The translations under genes and the position numbers were made by a program. A DNA stretch of 64,000 nt from Eledone cirrhosa (lineage: Eukaryota; Mollusca; Cephalopoda; Octopoda; Eledonidae), in contig OZ024757.1 in assembly GCA_964016885.1 (NCBI GenBank), positions 17,730,940-17,794,939 on the forward strand, in the 5' to 3' direction. Below, piece after piece: positions 32,001-44,334 of the stretch. Positions within the stretch are counted from its first letter, which is position 1. Every line of letters starts with the position of its first letter. The notes under the pieces are model-generated. The model had not been told where the DNA came from and ran no database searches. It saw only the letters and a list, made by a program, of their open reading frames with translations.

Positions 32001-35000
32001 GGGTGATGTAAGTCATAGCTGGAGTGGAGTTGAGGGTGATGTATGTCAGCTAGAGTAGAGTTGAGGGTGATGTATGTCATAGCTGGAGTGGAATTGAGAG
32101 TGATGTATGTTATAGCTGGAGTGGAGTTGAGGGTGATGTATGTCATAGCTGGAGTGGAGTTGAAAGTGTGGAGTGTCATAGCTGGAGTGGAGTTGAGGGT
32201 GATGTAATAGCTGGAGTGGAGTTGAGGGTGTGGATTGTCATAGCTAGAGTGGAGTTGAAAGTGTGGAGTGTCATAGCTGGAGTGGAGTTGAGGGTGATGT
32301 ATGTCATAGCTGGAGTGGAGTTGAGGGTGATGTATGTCATAGCTAGAGTGGAGTTGAAAGTGTGGAGTGTCATAGCTGGAGTGGAGTTGAGGATGATGTA
32401 TGTCATAGCTGGAGTGGAGTGTCATAGATGGAGTGCAGTTGAGGGTGTGGAGTGTCATAGCTAGAGTGGAGTTGAGGGTGATGTATGTTACAGCTGGAGT
32501 GGAGTTGAGGGTGATGTATGCCATAGCTAGATTGGAGATGAGGGTGATCTATGTCATAGCTGGAGTGGAGTTGAGGGTGTGGAGCGTCACAGCTGGAGTG
32601 GAGTTGAGGGTGTGAAGTGTCATAGCTGGAGTGGAGTTGAGGGTGTGGAGTATCATAGATGGAGTGCAGTTGAGGGTGTGGAGTGTCGTAGTTAGAGTTG
32701 AGTTGACGGTGATGTATGTCATAGTGGGAATGGAGTTTAGGGTGATGTATGTCATAACTAAAGTGGAGTTGAAAGTGTGGAGTGCCATAGCTAGAGTGGA
32801 GTTGAGGGTGTACAGTGTTGTAGCTAGAGTGGAGTTGAGTGTGTGGAGTGTCGTAGCTAGAGTAGAGTTGTGGGTATTGTATGTCATAGCTGGAGTGGTG
32901 TTGAGGGTTATGTATGTCATAGCTAGAGTAGAGTTGAGGGTGATGTATGTCATAGCTAGAGTGGAGTTGAAAGTGTGGAGTGTCATAGCTGGAGTGGAGT
33001 TGAGGGTGATGTATGTAATAGCTGGAGTGGAGTTGAGGGTGTGGAGTGTCATAGCTAGAGTGGGGTTAGGGTGATGTATGTCATAGCTGGAGTGGAGTTG
33101 AGGGTGTGGAATGTCATAGCTGGAGTGAGTGGAGTTGAGGGTGATGTAAGTCATAGCTGGAGTGGAGTTGAGGGTGATGTATGTCACCTAGAGTAGAGTT
33201 GAGGGTGATGTATGTCATAGCTGGAGTGGAATTGAGAGTGATGTATATTATAGCTGGAGTGGAGTTGAGGGTGATGTATGTCATAGCTGGAGTGGAGTTG
33301 AGGGTGTGGAGCGTCACAGCTGGAGTGGAGTTGAGGATGTGAAGTGTCATAGCTGGAGTGGAGTTGAGGGTGTGGAGTGTCATAGATGGAGTGCAGTTGA
33401 GGGTGTGGAGTGTCATAGCTAGAGTGGAGTTGAGGGTGATGTATGTCATAGCTAGATTGGAGTTGAGGGTGATGTATGTCATAGCTGGAGTGGAGTTGAG
33501 TTGAGGGTGTGGAGCGTCACAGCTGGAGTGGAGTTGAGGGTGCGGAGTGTGATAGATGGAGTGCAGTTGAGAGTGTGGAGTGTCATAGCTAGAGTGGAGT
33601 TGAGGGTGATGTATGTTATAGCTGGAGTGGAGTTGAGGGTGATGTATGCCATAGCTAGATTGGAGTTGAGGTTGATGTATGTCATAGCTGGAGTGGAGTT
33701 GAGGGTGTGGAGCGTCACAGCTGGAGTGGAGTTGAGGGTGTGAAGTGTTATAGCTGGAGTCGAGTTGAGGGTGTGGAGTATCATAGATGGAGTGCAGTTG
33801 AGGGTGTGGAGTGTCGTAGTTAGAGTTGAGTTGACGGTGATGTATGTCATAGTGGGAATGGAGTTTAGGGTGATGTATGTCATAACTAGAGTGGAGTTGA
33901 AAGTGTGGAGTGTCATAGCTAGAGTGGAGTTGAGGGTGTACAGTCTTGTAGCTAGAGTGGAGTTGAGGGTGTGGAGTGTCGTAGCTAGAGTAGAGTTGTG
34001 GGTATTGTATGTCATAGCTGGAGTGGAGTTGAGGGTTATGTATGTCATAGCTAGAGTAGAGTTGAAGGTGATGTATGTCATAGCTAGAGTGGAGTTGAAA
34101 GTATGGAGTGTCATAGCTGGAGTGGAGCTGAGGGTGATGTATGTAATAGCTGGAGTGGAGTTGAGGGTGTGGAGTGTCATAGCTGGAGTGGGGTTAGGGT
34201 GATGTATGTCATAGCTGGAGTGGAGTTAAGGCGCGATGTATGTCATAGCTAGAGTGGATTTGAGGGTGTGGAGTGTCATAGCTGGAGTGGATTTGAGGGT
34301 GTGGAGCGTCATAGCTACAGTGGAGTTGAAAGTGTGGAGTGTCATAGCTGGAGTGGAGTTGAGGGTGATGTATGTCATAGCTGGAGTGGAGTGTGATGCA
34401 TGTCATAGCTAAAGTGGAGTTGATAGTGTGGAGTGTCATAGCTGGAGTGGAGTTGAGGGTGATGTATGTCATAGCTGGAGTGGAGTTGAGGGTGTGGAGT
34501 GTCATAGCTGGAGTGGAGTTGAGGATGATGTATGTCATAGCCAGAGTAGAGTTGAGGGTGTGGAGTGTCATAGCCGGAGTGGAGTTGAGGGTGATGTATG
34601 TCATAGCTAGAGTGGAGTTGAGGGTGTGGAGTGTCATAGCTGGAGTGGAGTTGAGGGTGATGTATGTCATAGCTGGAGTGGAGTTGAGAGTGTGGAGTTA
34701 AGGGTTTGGAGTGTCATAGCTAGAGTGGAGTTGAGGGTGATGTATGTTATAGCTGGAGTGGAGTTGAGGGTGATGTATGTCATAGCTAGAGTGGAGTTTA
34801 GGGTGATGTATGTCATAGCTAGAGTGGAGTTGAAAGTGTGGAGTGTCATAGCTGGAGTGGAGTTGAGGGTGATGTATGTCATAGCTGGAGTGGAGTTGAG
34901 GGTGTGGATTGTCATAGCTAGAGTGGAGTTGAAAGTGTGGAGTGTCATAGCTGGAGTGGAGTTGAGGGTGTTGTATGTCATAGCTGGAGTGGAGTTGAGG

Positions 35001-37065
35001 GTGATGTATGTCATAGCTAGAGTGGAGTTGAAAGTGTGGAGTGTCATAGCTGGAGTGGAGTTGAGGATGATGTATGTCATAGCTGGAGTGGAGTTGAGGG
35101 TGTGGAGTGTCATAGCTGGAGTGGAGTTTAGGATGATGTATGTCATAGCTAGAGTGGAGTTGAGGGTGTGGAGTGTCATAGCTAGAGTGGGGTTAGGGTG
35201 ATGTATGTCATAGCTGGAGTGGAGTTGAGGGTGTGGAATGTCATAGCTGGAGTGAGTGGAGTTGAGGGTGATGTATGTCATAGCTGGAGTGGAGTTGAGG
35301 GTGATGTATGTCAGCTAGAGTAGAGTTGAGGGTGATATATGTCATAGCTGGAGTGGAATTGAGAGTGATGTATGTTATAGCTGGAGTGGAGTTGAGGGTG
35401 ATGTATGTCATAGCTGGAGTGGAGTTGAGGGTGTGGAGCGTCACAGCTGGAGTGGAGTTGAGGGTGTGAAGTGTCATAGCTGGAGTGGAGTTGAGGGTGT
35501 GGAGTGTCATAGATGGAGTGCAGTTGAGGGTGTGGAGTGTCATAGCTAGAGTGGAGTTGAGGGTGATGTATGTCATAGCTAGATTGGAGTTGAGGGTGAT
35601 GTATGTCATAGCTGGAGTGGAGTTGAGGGTGTGGAGTGTCATAGATGGAGTGCAGTTGAGGGTGTGGAGTGTCATAGCTAGAGTGGAGTTGAGGGTGATG
35701 TATGTTATAGCTGGAGTGGAGTTGAGGGTGATGTATGTCATAGCTGGAGTGGATTTGAGGGTGTGGAGCGTCACAGCTGGAGTGGAGTTGAGGGTGTGAA
35801 GTGTCATAGCTGGAGTGGAGTTGAGGGTGTGGAGTGTCATAGATGGAGTGCAGTTGAGGGTGTGGAGTGTCATAGCTAGAGTGGAGTTGAGGGTGATGTA
35901 TGTTATAGCTGGAGTGGAGTTGAGGGTGATGTATGTCATAGCTAGATTGGAGTTGAGGGTGATGTATGTCATAGCTGGAGTGGAGTTGAGGGTGTGGAGC
36001 GTCACAGCTGGAGTGGAGTTGAGGGTGTGAAGTGTCATAGCTGGAGTGGAGTTGAGGGTGTGGAGTGTCATAGATGGAGTGCAGTTGAGGGTGTGGAGTG
36101 TCATAGCTAGAGTGGAGTTGAGGGTGATGTATGTTATAGCTGGAGTGGAGTTGAGGGTGATGTATGTCATAGCTAGATTGGAGTTGAGGGTGATGTATGT
36201 CATAGCTGGAGTGGAGTTGAGGGTGTGGAGCGTCACAGCTGGAGTGGAGTTGAGGGTGTGAAGTGTCATAGCTGGAGTGGAGTTGAGGGTGTGGATTGTC
36301 ATAGATGGAGTGCAGTTGAAGGTGTGGAGTGTCGTAGTTAGAGTTGAGTTGACGGTGATGTATGTTATAGCTGGAGTGGAGTTGAGGGTGATGTATGTCA
36401 TAGTGGGAATGGAGTTTAGGGTGATGTATGTCATAACTAGAGTGGAGTTGAAAGTGTGGAGTGTCATAGCTAGAGTGGAGTTGAGAGTGTACAGTGTTGT
36501 AGCTAGAGTGGAGTTGAGGGTGTGGAGTGTCGTAGCTAGAGTAGAGTTGTGGGTATTGTATGTCATAGCTGGAGTGGTGTTGAGGGTTATGTATGTCATA
36601 GCTAGTGGGATTGAGAGTGTGGAGTGTCATAGCTAGAGTGGAGGGTTATGTATGTCATAGCTAGTGGAGTTGAGGGTGATGTATGTCATAGCTAGTGGAG
36701 TTGAGGGTGATGTATATCATAGATGGAGTGGAGTTGAGGCTGTGGAATGTCATAGCTAGAGTGGGGTTGAGGGTGTGGAATGTCATAGCTAGAGTGGGGT
36801 TGAGGGCGATGTCATAGCTGGAGTGGAGTTGAGGGTGATGTATGTCATAGCTGGAGTAGAGTTGAGGGTGATGTATGTCATAGCTAGAGTGGAGTTGAGA
36901 GTGTGGAGTGTCATAGCTGGAGTGGAGTTGACGGTGATGCATGTCATAGTTGGAGTGGAGTTGAGGGTGATGTATATCATAGCTAGAGTGGAGTGTCATA
37001 GTTGAGTGGAGTTGAGGGTGTGGAATGTCATAGCTGGAGTTGAGTTGAGGGTGATGTATGTCATA
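29056..37065. repeat. 33-bp satellite array, about 240 units, two main variants
   Basis: Units GTCATAGCTGGAGTGGAGTT + GAGGGTGATGTAT and GTCATAGCTAGAGTGGAGTT + GAAAGTGTGGAGT. As 33 is a multiple of 3, both strands stay open for long stretches (VELRVMYVIAG on plus, TYITLNSTPAM on minus). The frames are broken many times and have no splice or start context. Higher-order copies of 231 bp (7 units) lie at 35815, 36046 and 36277, and larger duplications start near 31427, 32631 and 33765. Confidence 0.97.
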
Positions 37066-37234
37066 GCCAGAGAGGGTGGTATTTCCAGGTCACAATTGTG
37101 GTATGAAGTTGGGTTGGTGTGGGTTGTGGCCATACTCTACCTAATCCCGTCCCCTCTGTTCTGGGGCCCAAGATTGGCTTGAACTTCATCACTATATATG
37201 TCATGGTAGGTATATATAAATATATATATACGAG

Positions 37235-37610
37235 TATATGTATGTATAGAGAGAGAGAGAGGGAGAGAGAGAGACTGAGTGAGAGAGAGGGAGAGACTGA
37301 ATGAGAGTGAGAGGGACTAAGTGAGAGAGACTGAGTGAGAGGGAGAGAGAGAGAGACTGAGTGAGAGAGAGAGAGGGGCAGAGAGACTGAGTGAGAGAGA
37401 GAGACTGAGCGAGAGGGAGAGAGAGAGACTGAGTGAGACAGAGAGAGAGAGGCAGAGAGACTGAGTGAGAGAGACTGAGTGAGAGAGAGAGAGAGAGACT
37501 GAGTGAGGAGAGACTGATTGAGAGAGACTGAGTGAGGAGAGACTGAGTGAGAGAGAGAAACTGAGTGAGAGAGGGAGAGAGAGAGAGAGAGAGGGAGAGA
37601 GACTGAGTGA

Positions 37611-37645
<35 letters not shown>

Positions 37646-37690
37646 AGTGAGAGGGAGATAGAGAGAGAGAGAGACTGAGTGAGAGAGGTA
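37235..37690. repeat. GAGAGACTGAGTGAGAG microsatellite/minisatellite
   Basis: Purine-rich GA array punctuated by ACTGAGTGAG. Confidence 0.95.
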
Positions 37691-37699
37691 TAACTGCGT

Positions 37700-38335
37700 G
37701 TTTAGCAATCCCTACTACACCGTGGAAAAGTCTGAACACACAAGCCGAAACCTTTAGGTGCCGCTGTCGGGATTATACATAACTCTATACCCACTCTGCA
37801 TCCCCCCATATATTGAGTACTCCCATGATTTGTGGTCTCCCTGGCCTCAGCACTGCAGACTCTCTCTTTCCCTCTCTCTCCCTCCCTTTCTTTCTGTCTT
37901 TCTTTTTTTCTCCCCCCCCCCCCACTCTCTCGCTCCCTCTCTCTAAATATGTGTGTGTGTGCGTGCGTGCATGCTAGGAATCTCGTATTTAATAAAAAAG
38001 ATAGCATTAATATCATATATATACTACCATGGCATATATATATATATATTCATTGTACATATTTTTACATTGATGTGTTTATATTTTGACCATCATACAT
38101 TGTCGCCTTTCTCACCTTTCTTTTACCTTTCACAACCCTAACCTGTCTCTCACCTTTTCACCTTATCTCTATCATTCTCTATCTGTCAGCAGAGTAGATG
38201 TACTTTTTAGAGGCTGACCGTATAGAGTTACATAAATGCACCACATTGATAACTTTCCTTCTGAAACGAACGTAAAACATTTTGTTAATTAAGTGTTCCA
38301 CAATTTTTTTTATTCTTGCAATGTTTAACATTATG

Positions 38336-38340
<5 letters not shown>
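37700..38340. other. intergenic sequence with short CT tract
   Basis: Includes a TGAGTACTCCCATGATTTGT word related to the dispersed repeat at 13040, a CT/C-rich tract at 37860-37940 and otherwise unassigned sequence. Confidence 0.4.
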
Positions 38341-38390
<50 letters not shown>

Positions 38391-38592
38391 ATGCATGTAC
38401 ATATATATATATATGTGTGTATGCATGTATATATATATGTATGCATGTATATATATATGTGTGTATGCATGTACATATATATATATATGTGTGTATGCAT
38501 GTATATATATATGTATGCATGTATATATATATGTGTGTATGCATGTACATATATATATATATGTGTGTATGCATGTATATATATATGTATGC

Positions 38593-38627
<35 letters not shown>

Positions 38628-38735
38628 TGTATATATATATATATATGTATATATAGGTATGCATGTATATATATATATATGTATATATAGGTATGCATGT
38701 ATATATATATATATATATGTATATAGATGTATATG

Positions 38736-38780
<45 letters not shown>
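38341..38780. repeat. TATG(CA)TG microsatellite array
   Basis: Repeating GTATGCATGTATATATATAT blocks. Confidence 0.95.
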
Positions 38781-38783
<3 letters not shown>

Positions 38784-38784
38784 T

Positions 38785-39060
38785 GTAATAAACAACATAA
38801 GATAATTATTCCATTTACCAGTGGTTTCTTGAAAGCAGATATTTATATCTGCTTTCAGTCGTCAAAATGAATAAAAACATGGTGTTTTTATTAAATATGG
38901 ATTTGTAAACAAAAATATTTAAGAAATATGAAAGTGAGGCTGAGAAACAAACCGACGAAAAAGAAGGGTAGAAAAAATATATAAATATATATAAAAAATG
39001 TTCAGAGTGAAAGCAGACTTATTAAACGACACACATATACTTAAAAGTAACAAAGACAAT
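38785..39060 (-). mobile_element. Penelope terminal fragment
   Basis: TAATAAACAACATAAGATAA ... GAAATATGAAAGTGAGGCTG matches the left Penelope arm (21527-21720). Confidence 0.75.
38809..38872 (-). ncRNA. hammerhead-like motif 2d, core C replaced
   Basis: Minus strand: the core reads TTGACGA instead of CTGANGA. Stem II (CTGAAAGCAGATA/TATCTGCTTTCA) is excellent and differs in sequence from 2a/2b. GAA, ACC-ACT-GGT, A and AATGGAA are retained. Confidence 0.6.
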
Positions 39061-39067
39061 ACTATCT

Positions 39068-39470
39068 ACTTATATATATAACCAGTAATTTCTCTGTCTG
39101 TCTGTCAGTGGAAACACGTGCGCACGTGGTTGCTATCTCTCTCTTTTAGTCTGTCTGTTTCTCTCACTCTCACTCTTTCTCTTTGTAACACACTAACATT
39201 CCTCCCCTCTATCGCTGTGATGAATGGGGAGATGGAGGAGGAGGAGAAAGAGAGAGTCACTTTGTCACTTCACCTCTGCCTTTCTTTCTCTCCCCTCTCA
39301 CTCCCTGTCGTCGACCACTGATTCCAACAACCAGCATTCTAGGCCAGCACCGGACACCTGCGTTCCCAGCCATGGCACGTGCGACCTTGGAGTAGTTACC
39401 ATGGAGATCTAGCGAGACACAGCCGAGTTCTTTGAATTTACAGACGACGACTTTAAGACTGGCTTTTGTG
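39068..39470 (+). mobile_element. possible Helitron 5' end region
   Basis: CTACTTATATATATAACCAG followed by CTGTCTGTCTGTC resembles the 5' ends at 19550 and 20390. No 3' terminus was identified. Confidence 0.3.
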
Positions 39471-39504
39471 TTTTAACCAACTCACTGGGGCTGAGCATAT
39501 AATA

Positions 39505-39745
39505 TATATATATGTGTGTGCGTGTGTGTTATATGTGTGTGTGTATGTGTGCGTGTGTGTGTGTTATATATGTGTGTGTGTATGTGTGCGTGTGTGTGTG
39601 TTATATATGTGTGTGTGTATGTTTTATATATGGGTGTGTGTTATGTGTGTGTGTGTGTTTTATATATGGGTGTGTGTGTATATATAATATATATATATAT
39701 AATATATATATATATTATATATATATATTATATATGTATATTATG
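39505..39745. repeat. TG and TA microsatellite
   Basis: TGTGTGTGTATGTGTGCG blocks then TATA. Confidence 0.92.
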
Positions 39746-39759
39746 TGTGTCTCTCTATA

Positions 39760-41043
39760 TATCATCATCATCGTTTAACGTCCATGTTCCACGCTTACAT
39801 GGGTTTGGACAGGAGTTTTCCCACTTGAGGCAAGAGTGGTTGTCTTGCTCGCATAGGACTGTCTGGCGGGTTTTCTACAGCTGGATGCCCTTCCTAACAC
39901 CAACCACATTTACAGTGTGGGACTGGGAGGTTTTTACCGTGTTGCCTACACGGCCACATTACAGCGTGGACTGTGTGTTTTTTTGTCGTGACACCTACAC
40001 GATCTTATTTGTTTTGGCCTGGATGTTGTGGCACCAACATAACTTTACATTGAAAGGGGCGGTGTGGATGGGACGGGGGTATATTTTGTTAGAGATGCCT
40101 ACTGACTGTAGTAGGTTTTACTTTGTATTTAGGTAAGGCGGGTCTTCTCTATTACTGAGTACCGCCAAAGATCTCGGTCCAGTGACATTGTCTTGGAGAG
40201 GTGTAAGTGTGTGAGGTCAGAATTTATCAGGTCGTCCCAGGTTTTTCTGGGTCTGCCGACTCCGTGGCTACCGTCTATCTTTATTGCCCTGCACTTTTTT
40301 ATACAGCTGTCGTCGTTCATGCGCATCACGTGACCATACCAACGTAGCCTTCTCTCGAGTAAACAACATCTGATCCCTCTTATTTCTAATTTTTCCCTTA
40401 GTTCGTTTATGCTTTGCCATTTGCATATATTACTATTACACATCCAGCGGAGCATGCAAGCTTCGTTCCTCTCTAGTCTGCGTATATCCTCTGCACACAA
40501 TGCCCAGGTCTCACTGCCATGCAACATTGCTGTTCGTATGCAGGCATCATACAGCCTGCCTTTCATTTTTAGGGAGAACCCTTTAGCGGCTAATAGTGGT
40601 ATAAGCTCTCTGAACTTTTTCCATCCAGTTCTGACTCTAGCTACTGTACTTTCAGAGCACCCTACCCCACTGCTGATTTTGTTACCCAGGTAACGGAAGC
40701 TGTCCACTATTTCTATAAAACCCTCTGCGCAATTGAAAGAGCTAGTATTTTGTGGGCACTTGCTGCTACTTATTGCACCAGAGCACCGGCCACATGTAAA
40801 ATCTATGTTCTTAGTTAGCTTACCTGTGATCCCACTACATCTTTTATGCACCCATACTTTGCATTTGGGACATAAAATGGAGTTTCTACCTACGCCTTTC
40901 CTACACACTGAGTATGGCCATTTCCCGGAAGGGACCGCCACCTTATTTTCTCTCCCACAAACTAGAACTTTAGTCTTAGCCAGGTTAATTTTAAGGCCTT
41001 TTGATTCTAGGCCGTGCTTCCATGTTTGGAATTTCTTCTCTAA
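39760..41043 (-). mobile_element. RTE-like LINE, 5'-truncated copy B
   Basis: ATCATCATC 3' tail, conserved 3' UTR, and an intact 305-codon C-terminal pol frame (41046-40129). It starts EKKFQTWKHGLESKGLKINL, contains the PHD-like cysteine cluster CSVCRKG.../CPKCKVWVHKRCSG in the order C-x2-C...C-x2-C-x4-H-x2-C, and ends RDLWRYSVIEKTRLT. It is truncated where copy C continues with the YADD region. The frame lacks stops, so the copy is young or recently active. Confidence 0.9.
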
Positions 41044-41214
41044 CAATCAAATACCTCGCTGCTTTCAATAATTACCAAATTGTAGACATACTGCTTTTTT
41101 GAAATTCATAACACCATACATTTTCGACTGTAAACATGACCACTTTGAGCTGCACGGTATTGCAATGCACGTTCCCCTCCGGTTGGTTGAGCTAGTTTTT
41201 GATGGATTCGTCAG

Positions 41215-41640
41215 AGCGTGCAGCAGACGTTGATTCACATGTCTTTGCTGCCGCAGTTGACGCTGTGTTTCAGTTGATACAGCTCAAACAGCAGACGTTG
41301 ACTCCCATTTCTTTGCTGCCGCAGTTGACGCTTTGTTTCGGTTGATGCAGCTCGAGCTGCGGAAGTTGCCTCAGCATTTCTATGCCGCCGTAATGAACGC
41401 TGTGGTTAGTTCTCAGCATCTCCTGCAATAGATGTTGCCTCAATATTTGCTTTCTGTCGCAGTGAGGATTGAGAATCGTTTTCTGCACCTCAAGCAGCAG
41501 CAGTTGCCTCAGCATTTATTTGCTGTCGCGTCGAACGTTATGTTTCGTTTTCTGCATCTCCTGCAATAGAAGTTGCTTCAGCATTTTTCTTTTGGCGTAA
41601 TAATCGCTATTTGTTATTCTCTGTTACTTTTGCAATCGAG
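41215..41640 (-). pseudogene. Helitron Rep/helicase N-terminal repeat region, decayed
   Basis: One minus-strand frame reads repeats of the form LRQ-x-x-NAEATSIAGDAENE, with stops (NAEATAAA, NIEATSIAGDAEN, NAEATSAARAASTETKRQ). Alanine/glutamate-rich repeats of about 23-25 residues are typical of the N-terminal part of mollusc Helitron proteins. The DNA shows corresponding degenerate units of 68-80 bp. Confidence 0.55.
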
Positions 41641-42208
41641 GTTGGTGCAGAATTTGTGTTGAGGAATTTTGAGCGTCCTTCATGTTTGGTCTATGTCACT
41701 GCAATCAGTCTAAGGAAAGCAACGTCACAGTTTCTATTGGCAGCCACAACCATACAGAATGGTAAGCATTTCAAACTACATAAATCATTAGAATGCCTAC
41801 ATATACGCAACGCATAACGAAATATTTACATGTTTCTACTGTAGCAAACGTATGGCACCCCCCTCATTTGTACCTTTCACTCAAAGTCGTCATACATTAT
41901 CTCCGTCATCCTGCAACGACTTCAGTCCCTGAATTGCCAAACATCCCACATTATTGTCATAAATTCCATGTGACTCACTTTTGGGGCTGCTGACTTCCTT
42001 GTGGCATAGTTCGGGTTTGGAGCTTCACCGCATCAACGTCACACTTTTACACTCATTCACCTTTCATATGCCATAACATTTTACCCTTTTTACATCGAAC
42101 AACACATACTTCTTATGGTTAAAAATAAATGTTTTTTTGGGGGGTGGGGGTGGGGGTGTTTCGTGCTACGTTGTTTTCTCTTTAAAAAAATTATTTACTA
42201 ATGGGAGA
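41641..42208. other. unassigned, possibly Helitron-derived
   Basis: No recognisable coding sequence. It lies between the Helitron repeat fragment and a Helitron-like hairpin. Confidence 0.4.
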
Positions 42209-42240
42209 CTTACACCCGGGCAACGCCGGGTATGGCGATA
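42209..42240 (+). mobile_element. Helitron-like 3' hairpin
   Basis: ACCCGGGCAACGCCGGGTAT is the family hairpin of Helitron 3' ends, here without a clear CTAG terminus. Confidence 0.5.
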
Positions 42241-42289
42241 AGTAGGAGGGTGTGGAGGAGAGGGGGGGGGGGGGGGCAGATTAAAAACG

Positions 42290-42870
42290 AACATATACAC
42301 GAGATGTGCATAAACAAATATATACATAAGTGTACACACACATACACACATATATATATATACATACATGCATAGAACTCATACACACGTATAAAAACAC
42401 ACACATATGCATGTATGTATATATATATATGTGTGTGTGTGTGTACATAAAAATATAAAATGAACATACATACATACGCACATACACATGCTTACAAAAA
42501 TAAATATACACATATACATATGTATAAAAAATACAGTCATAAAAAATAGACAGAAGAACTGCGTTGACAACGATAAGAGAGAGGAGGGGGGGGGGGAAAT
42601 AAAAATAGTACATGAGGTGTGCAAAAATAGTACATGAGGGGGGAAAATAAAAAAGTACATGAGGTGTGCATAAATATATATATACATAAAATATAAAATA
42701 TATATACACACACGCACACACACATATATATATATGTATATATATATGTGTGTGTGTACATACACACGTACACACACACACACATAAAAAACCATGCACA
42801 AACTTATATACACATATAAAAACACATACACAATTGTATATATGTGCACACACACACACACATATATATA
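42290..42870. repeat. CA/TA microsatellite region
   Basis: ACACACATA and TATATG runs with two G-rich blocks (42265 and 42585). Confidence 0.9.
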
Positions 42871-43264
42871 TATACTCTAAATTATGTCCATAGAATCATT
42901 TGATAAGATATATACTCCATTTCCTCTCCCAATTAGCATAATCAACCACACAAATAAATCAGGCTATAAAATTAAAAGACACCTATGAAGAAATAATAGA
43001 TAAATAAACAACAGCCATCTATTCGCGATCAACAGCTATAGAATATTTACCCAGCATTTCAATAGCACGTGGAAATCGATTAAATATATCGTCAACCATA
43101 CACAATTAGCTATAAAATTAAAGTTAGAAGAAAAAATGCATATACACATACCAGGATTACGTTCACTTTCGGAAATATCCTATCAAGGATAAATTCTCGA
43201 GCTTCAAACTCACCAGGAAACAAACTCACTTGGACAAAGATTTTTCTTAAATGATCCCCGCCAG
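42871..43264. other. AT-rich unique sequence
   Basis: Nothing recognised. Confidence 0.4.
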
Positions 43265-43440
43265 AAATATATATATGCAGAGGTTATATTTAATTTGTTG
43301 GGATTCAACAAGCTTAAACATTTTTATAACTGATATAAAGCACTCAACAGTTTAGTGGAGTAAATATACAATATATTAATAAATGGAAACTATATTTATA
43401 AAACCATAATTATTTTATTATATATATTTCAAAGGTACCA
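43265..43440 (-). mobile_element. Penelope-type terminal fragment with 3' half hammerhead
   Basis: The minus strand carries GAA, ATA-TA-TAT, A and ATAAAATA (43411-43430), the 3' half of motif family 3, then the shared TTTATAAATATAGTTTCC flank. The CTGATGA half is missing because a 34-bp satellite takes over inside stem II. Confidence 0.7.
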
Positions 43441-43445
43441 AAAGG

Positions 43446-44215
43446 CTAGTCATAGACGGCATACAACCGTAGACACAGACTAGTCATATACGGCATACAA
43501 CCGTAGACACAGACTAGTCATAGACGGCATACAACCGTAGACACAGACTAGTCATAGACGGCATACAACCGTAGACACAGACTAGTCATAGACGGCATAC
43601 AACCGTAGACACAGACTAGTCATAGACGGCATACAACCGTAGACACAGACTAGTCATATACGGCATACAACCGTAGACACAGACTAGTCATAGACAGCAT
43701 ACAACCGTAGACACAGACTAGTCATATACGGCATACAACCGTAGACACAGACTAGTCATATACGGCATACAACCGTAGACACAGACTAGTCATAGATGGC
43801 ATACAACCGTAGACACAGACTAGTCATAGACGGCATACAACCGTAGACACAGACTAGTCATATACGGCATACAACCGTAGACACAGACTAGTCATAGACG
43901 GCATACAACCGTAGACACAGACTAGTCATAGACGGTATACAACCGTAGACACAGACTAGTCATAGACGGTATACAACCGTAGGCACAGACTAGTCATAGA
44001 CGGTATACAACCGTAGGCACAGACTAGTCATAGACGGCATACAACCGTAGACACAGACTAGTCATAGACGGCATACAACCGTAGACACAGACTAGTCATA
44101 TATGGCATACAACCGTAGACACAGACTAGTCATATACGGCATATAACCATAGACACAGACTAGTCATAGACAGCATATAACCATAGACACAGACTAGTCA
44201 TATACACATAGAATG
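43446..44215. repeat. 34-bp satellite, about 22.5 units
   Basis: Unit ACTAGTCATAGACGGCATAC + AACCGTAGACACAG, with GAC/TAC and GGC/GGT variants. Confidence 0.97.
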
Positions 44216-44334
44216 ACTCAAACTAAATAAAGAAAAACACAGCTATGAATTTACTTTATTGCAGTGTTACAAATTTCATTAGTCAAATAGTTGGCCTCTT
44301 TAGTGAGCAATTTGAGCCTGGTTTTTATTTATAG

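Noticed and set aside
29065..36999. Many 70-450 codon frames on both strands (VELRVMYVIAG, TYITLNSTPAM)
   Set aside because: A 33-bp satellite keeps all frames in register. Frames break irregularly and no start, splice or UTR context exists.
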